From NCBI GenBank assembly GCA_900757485.1, contig CAAEOA010000193.1, positions 1 to 6,867 of the forward strand: a DNA stretch of 6,867 nucleotides. The letters are read 5' to 3'. Positions within the stretch are counted from its first letter, which is position 1; each line of letters begins with the position of its first letter. Positions 1 through 5,681 of the stretch are shown here, in pieces. The notes under the pieces were generated by a model, which was given only the letters and a program-made list of their open reading frames with translations, was not told the DNA's origin and did no database searches. This DNA comes from Oscillospiraceae bacterium. GTDB taxonomy: Bacteria > Bacillota > Clostridia > Oscillospirales > Ruminococcaceae. The translations under genes and the position numbers were made by a program.

Positions 1-149
1 TACAATCCTTTGAAGCAGACTACCCTGGCGTTCTGTCAGAAGACAATCTTGATGAGATACTTCGCCGCGCCGCAGAGAAAATGTCCGCAGGTAGCGAGAA
101 TGAAGAAGAAACCGAAAAACCTTCTGACTCCCCGGTACAAACCATGTAA
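1..149 (+). CDS. 3' end of an unidentified gene, acidic C-terminal tail (partial)
   Basis: Only the last 48 codons are inside the window; the first complete codon begins at base 3 and the stop is TAA at 147-149. The visible protein contains DYPGVLSEDNLDEILRRAAE, predicted to be partly helical, followed by a low-complexity acidic tail (SENEEETEKPSDSP) ending in QTM. The tail looks like a disordered C-terminus. It lies 67 bp upstream of a conjugation-type gene on the same strand, and a terminator-like hairpin fills the gap, so it could be the last gene of an upstream transfer transcript. I do not recognise the family. The frame is preferred over the overlapping ORF that starts at base 10 because its composition is typical of a bacterial protein and the other is rich in Lys, Arg and Cys without pattern. 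Confidence 0.6.
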   Translation, partial: QSFEADYPGVLSEDNLDEILRRAAEKMSAGSENEEETEKPSDSPVQTM

Positions 150-167
150 AACACATATACAAACGCA

Positions 168-202
168 AGGGCATCGCAGAAAATGCGGTGCCTTAATTTT
201 TT
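168..202 (+). terminator. Intrinsic-terminator-like hairpin upstream of the TTG-start gene
   Basis: Bases 168-178 pair with 184-194 in an 11-bp stem (two G-T pairs) around a 5-nt GAAAA loop. A T-rich tail follows, with six Ts at 197-202. It lies 19 bp after the upstream stop and directly abuts the GGAGG at 203-207. It could end the upstream transcript or act as a leaky attenuator before the next gene. The stem is GC-rich near the loop but two As separate it from the T run, so efficiency is uncertain. Confidence 0.55.
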
Positions 203-210
203 GGAGGTGA
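203..210 (+). promoter_or_regulatory. Ribosome binding site that fixes the TTG start at 217
   Basis: GGAGGTGA lies 9 nt (from the end of GGAGG) before TTG 217. The TGA at 208-210 is in frame with the gene, so no earlier start is possible; the only codons between are AAA and CGC. This makes TTG 217 the first usable start. Confidence 0.8.
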
Positions 211-216
211 AAACGC

Positions 217-846
217 TTGAAAATAAGCAAAGCGCGATCCGTAACAAAGGAAAACCAACAGAAAAAGAAAAAGGGACGCTCGGTGCAGGATCTGGTTGGC
301 ATCAAGACCTTCACAAGATACGGCCTTATGACAAATAAGGGCGAGCTTCTGTTCTATCTTGTTGCGCCGACCAATATCTCGGTGCTGTCCCGTACAAATA
401 TAGAAATCAAAATCCACCATCTGATGATGGTGCTCTCCGCCATCCCCGACCTTGAAATCACCTGCACCGACTCCTCGGAATGTTTTGACGACAACAAGGC
501 ATATCTCACTGAACGGTTGACAGCCGAGCAAAATTCGAAGGTACGGAAAATCATCAAAAAGGACATTGACTTTCTGGATAACATTCAAATGGAAATGGCA
601 ACGGCAAGGCAGTTTTTGTTTATCGCACGACTGAAAAACCAAAAAGACAAGCAGAGCTTCGATGCTGCTAACCGAATCGAAAAAGTAATCTCCGAGCAGG
701 GGTTTGAGGTGCGGCGTATGAGAAAAGCGGACATCAAACGCTTTCTTGCCCTGTATTTTGAGGCGAGTATGAACGGTGAGCAGATGCCGGATATTGACGG
801 AGAACAGTTTTGTGGAGTAGATGATGGCGAGGAATCAGAAGATTAG
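217..846 (+). CDS. Conjugation-associated protein, 209 aa, possibly TrsD/TraD-like
   Basis: A soluble, charged protein with no membrane segment or signal peptide. Its N-terminus is basic (a KKKK run near residue 20). A conserved-looking core follows, with GIKTFTRYGL, GELLFYLVAPTNISVLS and IPDLEITCTDSSECFD, then a helical region with MATARQFLFIARLK and a second alpha/beta part (VISEQGFEVRRMRKADIKRF). The end is acidic. I recognise this type from clostridial conjugative elements next to a VirB4 gene, and it resembles the small TrsD/TraD protein that precedes the VirB4-like TrsE/TraE in staphylococcal conjugative plasmids; that assignment is from memory and tentative. A VirB4-N-terminal-like, channel-associated role on the cytoplasmic side is inferred. 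The start is TTG, set by a strong ribosome binding site. The next transfer gene, VirB4, is separated from it by a 1.7-kb cassette carrying a kinase gene. Confidence 0.72.
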   Translation: MKISKARSVTKENQQKKKKGRSVQDLVGIKTFTRYGLMTNKGELLFYLVAPTNISVLSRTNIEIKIHHLMMVLSAIPDLEITCTDSSECFDDNKAYLTERLTAEQNSKVRKIIKKDIDFLDNIQMEMATARQFLFIARLKNQKDKQSFDAANRIEKVISEQGFEVRRMRKADIKRFLALYFEASMNGEQMPDIDGEQFCGVDDGEESED

Positions 847-924
847 CCTTACGGCTGTATCCCTTTTGCTGTCGGCGCCGTGAAAGAATGATATGAATAC
901 TTTTTTGTAATACCATGCTCTGCA

Positions 925-954
925 TTGACAATAGAGGTTAATTTGGGGTATAAT
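925..954 (+). promoter_or_regulatory. Consensus sigma-70/sigma-A promoter of the HipA-like gene
   Basis: A perfect -35 TTGACA (925-930) and a perfect -10 TATAAT (949-954) are separated by 18 bp. Transcription would start near 961, leaving a leader of only about 20 nt before ATG 980. The promoter stands in the 133-bp gap after the conjugation gene ending at 846. The kinase gene can therefore be expressed without the transfer operon. I see no clear operator dyad over it. Confidence 0.85.
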
Positions 955-967
955 ACATCTGAAAGCG

Positions 968-974
968 AAGGTGG
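968..974 (+). promoter_or_regulatory. Ribosome binding site for the kinase gene (supports ATG 980)
   Basis: AAGGTGG ends 5 nt before ATG 980. The more upstream in-frame GTG at 971 lies inside this site and has no ribosome binding site of its own, so ATG 980 is the better start. Confidence 0.7.
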
Positions 975-979
975 TAATC

Positions 980-2506
980 ATGGAAAACCAAGAGCTTTTG
1001 GAAAGCATAGCGGAGCTTACCAAGGAAATAGGCAAGCTGCCGAAGGGATATATTTCAAAAAAGACAATCGCCGGCAAGGTGTACTATTATCATCAGTGGT
1101 CGGAAAAGGGCATCAAGCAGAGCAAGTATCTGCGTGACGATGAACTGGAACCGCTGGCAAGACGGCTTAAAGCACGAAAGAAGCTGCAGGAGCAGCTTCG
1201 CCGTTTAAAAGCAACTACCAAAACCGATACAAAAGAAAAGAAGCGAAATGAGGTGACGAACATGAAATGCACCTTTATGCACAAAAAGATCGCTGTGGCG
1301 GAAATCGAACTGGATGACGCCACCGGCTTTATACAGAGAATCGGAGAGATTTACGCACCGGAGCATCTCCCTGTGGGCATTCCGATACGCCGTGGTGTGG
1401 CAGACCGTACTGCCTTTAACGATTGGTGGACGGAACGCTCTATCCCGGCAAGCCGTTCCGGTGTCCGCGAGGCATTGGAAGCGCTTCAGATATCCAGTAC
1501 GAAAATGCTGCTTGTCAGATGTTACGGGCTTAGCCTGTCGGATCAATATTGGATCCGTCCCGAAGGATCAGGGCTTCGCTGGGAGGACATCAACTTCTTT
1601 GACAACGACTTTTCGGAAGATGTCGGAGATGTCCTGTTCGGAGAGAACAAAAAGAAGGACGGTCTCAATTTCAGTTCTCCCGACAACACCTCGGACGGCA
1701 ATCTGAAAAAACGATGGAAGATCATCGACGGCAAACGCTGTCTCATCAAGGGCGGCAGTAATCCGTTTCGTCAGCAGCCTTTCAACGAGGTGATCGCCAC
1801 CGGAATTATGCAGCGGCTCGGCATCTCCCATGTGCCGTATACCGTTATCTGGAACAAGGGCGCGCCGTACTCGATATGCGAGGATTTCATAAATGAAAAC
1901 ACCGAGCTTATACCCGCATGGCGTATCCTGCAGTTTCAGAAGCAGGATAACAACACTTCGCGTTACCGGCATCTCGTAAACTGTTGTGAAGCGCTCGGCA
2001 TCCAGGATATCGTTCCGTTTCTCGATCGAATGATCGTGTTGGATTATATCATTGCCAACGAAGACCGGCATTTGAACAACTTCGGTGCGATTCGGAATGC
2101 CGAAACGCTCGAATGGCTTGGTATGGCGCCGATCTACGACAGCGGCTCCTCGCTCGGCTACGACAAAATGCCGGCACAGATGCGCTCGGAGAAAGAGGTT
2201 CAGTGTAAGCCTTTCAAAAATCACCACAAAGAGCAATTAAAGCTGGTTTCCTCCTTTGATTGGATAAACTTCGACGCGCTCTCAGATGTGAAGGAGCTGA
2301 TCACAAAGGTGCTGTCCTGCAAGGATGCCGCCGACTATATCGATGCAAACCGTATTCGTGCGATCACCACAGGAGTAGAGCGCCGTATCAGTAATTTGCA
2401 GCAGCTTGCGATGGCGTATACTCATGTTCAAGAAGACTTCGCGGAGGACGATGTAGTGGAAGACATCGCGGAGGATTATACGCACGGAATAAGTATGCAA
2501 CAATAA
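980..2506 (+). CDS. HipA-like Ser/Thr kinase with an extra N-terminal module (508 aa)
   Basis: Residues 1 to about 60 form a small module (KGYISKKTIAGKVYYYHQW ... SKYLRDDELEPL), followed by a basic helical, coiled-coil-like linker to about residue 94. I know this module as a separate small protein or a fused N-terminus in clostridial elements. From M95 the protein is HipA-like: a lysine in LIKGG (K257) for ATP binding, a NEVIATGIMQRLG helix, the catalytic loop ANEDRHLNNFG with D362 and N367 (same 5-residue spacing as D309/N314 of E. coli HipA), and the metal-binding APIYDSGSS with D387. All key kinase residues are present, so it is probably active, phosphorylating a protein or other host target. 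E. coli HipA has 440 residues; this is longer because of the module. No HipB-like DNA-binding antitoxin lies beside it. It has its own promoter and terminator. The acidic tail carries a short duplication. An in-frame internal start at 1262 may give a 414-residue form. Target and antitoxin are unknown. Confidence 0.85.
   Translation: MENQELLESIAELTKEIGKLPKGYISKKTIAGKVYYYHQWSEKGIKQSKYLRDDELEPLARRLKARKKLQEQLRRLKATTKTDTKEKKRNEVTNMKCTFMHKKIAVAEIELDDATGFIQRIGEIYAPEHLPVGIPIRRGVADRTAFNDWWTERSIPASRSGVREALEALQISSTKMLLVRCYGLSLSDQYWIRPEGSGLRWEDINFFDNDFSEDVGDVLFGENKKKDGLNFSSPDNTSDGNLKKRWKIIDGKRCLIKGGSNPFRQQPFNEVIATGIMQRLGISHVPYTVIWNKGAPYSICEDFINENTELIPAWRILQFQKQDNNTSRYRHLVNCCEALGIQDIVPFLDRMIVLDYIIANEDRHLNNFGAIRNAETLEWLGMAPIYDSGSSLGYDKMPAQMRSEKEVQCKPFKNHHKEQLKLVSSFDWINFDALSDVKELITKVLSCKDAADYIDANRIRAITTGVERRISNLQQLAMAYTHVQEDFAEDDVVEDIAEDYTHGISMQQ
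1250..1264 (+). promoter_or_regulatory. Internal in-frame ribosome binding site and ATG inside the kinase gene
   Basis: GAGGTG at 1250-1255 lies 6 nt before ATG 1262-1264, which is codon 95 of the long frame. The ATG begins MKCTFMHKK, where the conserved HipA-like part starts. The strength and spacing of the site match the real gene starts in this window. It could initiate a 414-residue kinase without the N-terminal module, or be the relic of two once-separate genes. Confidence 0.6.
2432..2479 (+). repeat. Tandem duplication in the acidic tail of the kinase
   Basis: Bases 2432-2452 and 2459-2479 are the same 21-nt unit with 18 identical positions, at a 27-nt (9-codon) period. They encode EDFAEDD and EDIAEDY. 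The C-terminal tail therefore grew by an in-frame duplication and is probably disordered and not part of the kinase fold. Confidence 0.6.
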
Positions 2507-2515
2507 GAATCAACA

Positions 2516-2555
2516 AAAAATCAGTCGTTTTGTGAATGCAGAACGGCTGATTTTT
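2516..2555. terminator. Bidirectional intrinsic terminator after the kinase gene
   Basis: Bases 2516-2531 pair with 2540-2555 over 16 bp (two G-T pairs) around an 8-nt loop (GTGAATGC). The A run in the left arm and the T run in the right arm make it function-compatible on both strands. It starts 9 bp after the kinase stop and ends 44 bp before the VirB4 start. It would insulate VirB4 from the kinase promoter, or reduce readthrough. Confidence 0.85.
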
Positions 2556-2562
2556 ATATGCC

Positions 2563-2594
2563 CTCCTTCTGTCTTCACGAAACGGCAGAAGGAG
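2563..2594 (+). promoter_or_regulatory. Hairpin that buries the virB4 ribosome binding site
   Basis: Bases 2563-2573 (CTCCTTCTGTC) pair with 2584-2594 (GGCAGAAGGAG): 9 perfect pairs at the base, then one G-T and one G-C pair, closing a 10-nt loop. The right arm contains AGAAGGAG, the ribosome binding site for ATG 2600. Folding of the mRNA would hide it. No poly-T follows, so this is not a terminator. A role in keeping VirB4 translation low, or tying it to upstream translation or transcription, is inferred. Confidence 0.6.
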
Positions 2595-2599
2595 ATATA

Positions 2600-4435
2600 A
2601 TGCTAAAACGCAAACCAAAAACATTTACACCGGAGCAGACGGAAGAAATCCGTACAAAGGATTTCTTTGACATGATCCTGCCCGGCACGGTCAAATTTCT
2701 GTCCGATCGATATATTTTAGGCGACAGCTATCGCTGTGTGTGGGCGATCAGAGAATATCCGCCCTCCACCGAGGAACAAGTTATTCTTTCCCGGCTTGCT
2801 GATAAAAGCGGAGTCACATTGCGTATCTATCATCGGTTGGTAGACAGCATGGAACAGCGGAAGATTATTCAGAATGCCGCCCGAAAAAACAAACTCAAAT
2901 CCGGTGGAAATGATGTAACCGAAGCAATTGAAGCCGAGAGCAATTTACAGGATTTAATGCGGTTGGTTGCAAATCAAAAAAGAGAACAGGGCTTGTTGCT
3001 CCACTGTTCGGTGTTTATTGAGTTGAAAGCAAGGAGCATGGAAGGGCTTAAGGAATTGCAGAGTGAGATTGCGATGGAACTGGCACGTTCCAAAATTTCG
3101 GTAGACCGGCTGATGTTGCGGCAAAAAGAAGGTTTTTTGTCTGTTCTGCCCGTGGGCGCCAATCAGTTCGGCGCGCAGTACGAACGGGTATTGCCGGTTA
3201 ACTCGGTGGCAAATCTCTATCCTTTCAACTTCTCCGGCAAGACCGATCCCAATGGAATATATATCGGTCGAGATAAGTTCGGAACAAATATTCTTGTGGA
3301 CTTCGACCGCCGCGCCGAGGACAAAACAACCTCAAATATTTTAATTCTCGGCAACTCCGGTCAGGGTAAAAGCTATCTGTTAAAGCTGCTCCTTACCAAT
3401 ATCCGCGAGGCCGGCAAAAGTATTATCTGTTTGGATACCGAAAACGAATACGAGGAAATATGCTCCGCCCTCGGCGGTTGCTATATCGATTTCATGTCCG
3501 GTAAATATATGATCAATCCGTTAGAGCCGAAGGCATGGTCAAATGGGGATGAGGTTGATATTGATCCCAGTACACCTATTACTTTTAGAAGGGCAACTCG
3601 GCTGTCGCAGCACATTGCCTATCTCAAAGACTTTTTCAGAGCATATAAGGATTTCAGTGACAGTCAGATCGACACCATTGAAATCCTGCTTTCTAAGCTC
3701 TACGCTCGATTTGGAATTACCGACAGCACCGACTACAGCAAGCTGAAGGCAGCCGATTATCCAATTATGGAGGATTTCTATAAGCTGTGCGAGGAAGAAT
3801 TCTACGGCTATGATAAGCAACGGAAAAACCTTTACACTGAGGAAACGCTCCAGGAGGTGTGCCTTGGCATCCACTCCATGTGCGTGGGTGCGGAGAGCAA
3901 ATACTTTAATGGTTACAGTAATATCACGGACAACGAATTCCTTGTGTTCGGCGTAAAAGGACTGCTGGATACTAACAAACGGCTCAAAGATGCGATGCTG
4001 TTCAATATCCTCTCCTTTATGAGCAATCAGCTTCTCGGGAAAGGAAACACCGCCGCGAGCGTTGATGAGGTGTATTTGTTCCTGACAAACATGACCGCAA
4101 TTGAATATATTCGCAACTGCATGAAGCGTGTGCGCAAGAAGGAATCCTCGATTATTCTGGCAAGTCAGAATATCGAGGATTTTTTGATACCCTCTATCCG
4201 TGAATTCACAAAACCACTGTTCAGCATCCCGACACATCAGTTTCTGTTCAACGCGGGACAGATCAATCCGAAGGAATATATGGACGCTCTGCAGGTGGAG
4301 CCGAGCGAGTTTGAGCTGATCAAATATCCCGAAAGAGGCACTTGCTTGTATCGTTGCGGCAACGAACGATATCTTCTTCAAGTGATCGCACCCGACTACA
4401 AGGCTGCATTGTTTGGAAAGGCAGGCGGGCGTTGA
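2600..4435 (+). CDS. VirB4-family conjugation ATPase (TraE/TrsE-like), 611 aa
   Basis: The ATPase that powers assembly of, and transfer through, the type IV secretion channel, acting as an oligomer at the inner face of the membrane. The N-terminal half (about residues 15-230) matches the VirB4/TrbE-type N-terminal domain in layout. The RecA-like ATPase follows: Walker A GNSGQGKS (residues 251-258), ICLDTENEYEE, Walker B region ending in VDEVYLF (D489, E490), and a sensor-like ILASQN (Q523). The C-terminus (ERGTCLYRCG, LQVIAPDYK) is typical. No membrane segments are seen. The length fits Gram-positive TrsE/TraE-type proteins (about 600-670) and is shorter than Agrobacterium VirB4. The start is ATG 2600, preceded by AGAAGGAG at 2587-2594; an in-frame ATG at 2558 has no ribosome binding site and would translate through the hairpin. 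The gene looks intact. No promoter of its own is evident between the terminator and the start. Confidence 0.93.
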   Translation: MLKRKPKTFTPEQTEEIRTKDFFDMILPGTVKFLSDRYILGDSYRCVWAIREYPPSTEEQVILSRLADKSGVTLRIYHRLVDSMEQRKIIQNAARKNKLKSGGNDVTEAIEAESNLQDLMRLVANQKREQGLLLHCSVFIELKARSMEGLKELQSEIAMELARSKISVDRLMLRQKEGFLSVLPVGANQFGAQYERVLPVNSVANLYPFNFSGKTDPNGIYIGRDKFGTNILVDFDRRAEDKTTSNILILGNSGQGKSYLLKLLLTNIREAGKSIICLDTENEYEEICSALGGCYIDFMSGKYMINPLEPKAWSNGDEVDIDPSTPITFRRATRLSQHIAYLKDFFRAYKDFSDSQIDTIEILLSKLYARFGITDSTDYSKLKAADYPIMEDFYKLCEEEFYGYDKQRKNLYTEETLQEVCLGIHSMCVGAESKYFNGYSNITDNEFLVFGVKGLLDTNKRLKDAMLFNILSFMSNQLLGKGNTAASVDEVYLFLTNMTAIEYIRNCMKRVRKKESSIILASQNIEDFLIPSIREFTKPLFSIPTHQFLFNAGQINPKEYMDALQVEPSEFELIKYPERGTCLYRCGNERYLLQVIAPDYKAALFGKAGGR

Positions 4436-4447
4436 GCGGTGAGCCAC

Positions 4448-4568
4448 CGCAGGCAAACGCACAATTTAGTTACAGCAAAACGTAGGTTTTAATGCCTGCG
4501 CTTATTATTTGCCGAAGTGCGTGTAAACCCTTACTGATGTGTAAGGTGTTACCCGACAATTATATTGT
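4448..4568. repeat. Three inverted repeats in the gap after VirB4
   Basis: The 151-bp gap (4436-4586) holds a perfect 8-bp inverted repeat, CGCAGGCA (4448-4455) and TGCCTGCG (4493-4500), with a 37-nt interior. A 12-bp arm pair follows, 4523-4534 and 4541-4552 (10 of 12 positions complementary, 6-nt loop). Last is ACAAT (4556-4560) with ATTGT (4564-4568), just before the ribosome binding site of the next gene. The first may form a terminator-like or structured RNA; the second and third could be operator dyads or leader hairpins. I find no convincing promoter hexamer pair here. Confidence 0.5.
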
Positions 4569-4586
4569 AACAGGGAGTGATTTGTT

Positions 4587-5084
4587 ATGAGTGCCACAGT
4601 AGCGGCAGTTCTGAAAAAGATTGCCGTGTCATCGCTGACCAATCCGAAGGTGCTGAAAACAGTCGGCGGCATTGTGCTTGGAGTTATCGTTCTCATTATT
4701 ATGCCGATTGCAGCGGTGGTTTCTGTTTTCAACGGAGAGATCCGTATTGATACCGACAGATTGCAGCAAATGGTGGTGGAGAATCTCTCCGCCGAGGAAC
4801 AGGCAAAGCTGCAGAAAGTTGAAGATACCATGTTCGGCATTGAGGAAAAGATGAACGCCGCAGGCTTTACCGGCAGAGTAAAGGAAGCGCAGGTTCTCTA
4901 TGTGCTTGCACTTTCCGACCATGCCGCAGAGGATGGCTTTATCGATAAGCTGGTGGGCTGCTTTGCTGCCAATCAGAACGACGAGCAGCTCATCGCCGCT
5001 GTCAATACAGCCTTCGGAACGGAGCTTGCTTCAGAGGATTTTACAAAGATAATGGAAAACATTCGTGATACAGCAAGTAAATAA
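4587..5084 (+). CDS. Single-pass membrane protein; N-terminal part of an NlpC/P60-type transfer hydrolase, catalytic domain missing
   Basis: A 165-residue protein with a short basic N-terminus, one strong membrane helix (about residues 26-48, VGGIVLGVIVLIIMPIAAVV) and an outward helical domain (about 55-160) containing IDTDRLQQMVVENLSAEEQ and AGFTGRVKEAQVLYVLALSD. In clostridial conjugative elements I know this segment as the N-terminal third of a larger cell-wall hydrolase whose C-terminal NlpC/P60 peptidase opens the peptidoglycan for the mating channel. Here the frame ends cleanly (IRDTASK, stop 5082-5084) about where the linker to the peptidase would begin, and the following bases show no peptidase remnant. 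It may be a truncated relic or a stand-alone channel component that recruits a separate hydrolase. The start is ATG with GGGAG at 4573-4577. The family link is from memory; the membrane helix is seen directly. Confidence 0.7.
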   Translation: MSATVAAVLKKIAVSSLTNPKVLKTVGGIVLGVIVLIIMPIAAVVSVFNGEIRIDTDRLQQMVVENLSAEEQAKLQKVEDTMFGIEEKMNAAGFTGRVKEAQVLYVLALSDHAAEDGFIDKLVGCFAANQNDEQLIAAVNTAFGTELASEDFTKIMENIRDTASK

Positions 5085-5112
5085 AAATATACAAAAAGGA
5101 GAATGAATAGTA

Positions 5113-5664
5113 ATGAGTACAAGAAGTTATATTGCAAAGCAGATCGGGGAGAACAAATACCGAACCATTTATTGTCACAGCGACGGTTATTTGACATACA
5201 ACGGTGCAATGCTGTTAGACCATTACAATTCACCGGAAAAGCTGGATGAGCTGCTTCGGCTGGGTGATTTGTCCTGTCTGGGTGTAAATATTAATCCTGA
5301 TCCGTCCCGTCCGCACAGCTTTGATTACAAAGAACGCCAAGATGGTGTAACAGTAGCATACGGTCGTGACCGCGGGGATAGGAATGTTGCTGCAAGAAAT
5401 TTAACCCTGGAACAGTTGGATGATCCGAACAACTGGACGGCATATGTATATATTTTTACGCAGGATCATGAGTGGAAGTATTTTAAGGCGGGGCATTCCC
5501 AGGAGGGGCTTCGTGATGTGGAAAACGATCTGAAGAATGCATATGCCGTTTATGATATGGAACGGCCGCAGGAATATTACGGAAATCTTACCGATGATAT
5601 CGCGGCATCGCTGAAAGAGGAACAGGCTTGGAATGATCCGTCTGAGCCTGATCTTTCTATGTAA
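5113..5664 (+). CDS. Conserved mobile-element protein of unknown function (MSTRSYIA type), 183 aa
   Basis: A soluble protein with no membrane segment. The N-terminus MSTRSYIAKQ, the motif YCHSDGYLTYNGAMLLDHY and the stretch LDELLRLGDLSCLG are characteristic of a family seen in phages and clostridial conjugative elements. No function is known to me. The middle has many charged and aromatic residues (VTVAYGRDRGDRN, WTAYVYIF, WKYFKAG), suggesting a compact beta-rich fold; the C-terminus is acidic. A catalytic role cannot be claimed. Its ribosome binding site AAGGAG (5096-5101) lies 11 nt before ATG, rather far. It sits 28 bp after the membrane protein and 17 bp before the DUF6103-like gene, so it is probably co-transcribed with both. 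Confidence 0.8.
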   Translation: MSTRSYIAKQIGENKYRTIYCHSDGYLTYNGAMLLDHYNSPEKLDELLRLGDLSCLGVNINPDPSRPHSFDYKERQDGVTVAYGRDRGDRNVAARNLTLEQLDDPNNWTAYVYIFTQDHEWKYFKAGHSQEGLRDVENDLKNAYAVYDMERPQEYYGNLTDDIAASLKEEQAWNDPSEPDLSM

Positions 5665-5668
5665 AGTC

Positions 5669-5675
5669 GAGGTGA
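5669..5675 (+). promoter_or_regulatory. Ribosome binding site that fixes the TTG start at 5682
   Basis: GAGGTGA lies so that TTG starts 13 nt from its first base. The TGA at 5673-5675 is in frame with the gene, which excludes any earlier start. The layout is the same, base spacing included, as at 204-217. Confidence 0.75.
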
Positions 5676-5681
5676 AAAAGT

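Noticed and set aside
10..210. 66-codon + strand ORF at the window start
   Set aside because: Composition is rich in Lys, Arg, Cys and His; it has no ribosome binding site in view and overlaps the better frame ending at 149.
193..642. Minus-strand ORF of 149 codons opposite the conjugation gene
   Set aside because: It mirrors a well-supported + strand gene, has no ribosome binding site, and is rich in Cys, Phe and His like antisense frames.
849..906. Possible terminator after the 209-aa gene
   Set aside because: Only a 7-bp stem (849-855 with 877-883) with a 21-nt loop, and the T run at 901-906 is 17 nt further on.
971..979. GTG 971 as start of the kinase gene
   Set aside because: It falls within the AAGGTGG site serving ATG 980 and has no site of its own at a proper distance.
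1568..2236. Minus-strand ORF of 222 codons opposite the kinase
   Set aside because: It overlaps the catalytic core of the kinase in antisense, with no recognisable motif or start signal.
2558..2599. A 14-codon N-terminal extension of VirB4 from ATG 2558
   Set aside because: There is no ribosome binding site before it, it starts inside the terminator tail, and its codons simply encode the hairpin. ATG 2600 has a strong site.
3539..4462. Minus-strand ORF of 307 codons opposite VirB4
   Set aside because: Long, but antisense to the conserved ATPase domain; the translation shows no domain and the VirB4 frame explains the conservation.
4439..4492. 17-codon frame from GTG 4439 (VSHRRQTHNLVTAKRRF)
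   Set aside because: Too short and not recognised; it may be a remnant of a lost transfer gene, but the sequence alone cannot show it, so it is only mentioned in the finding on this gap.
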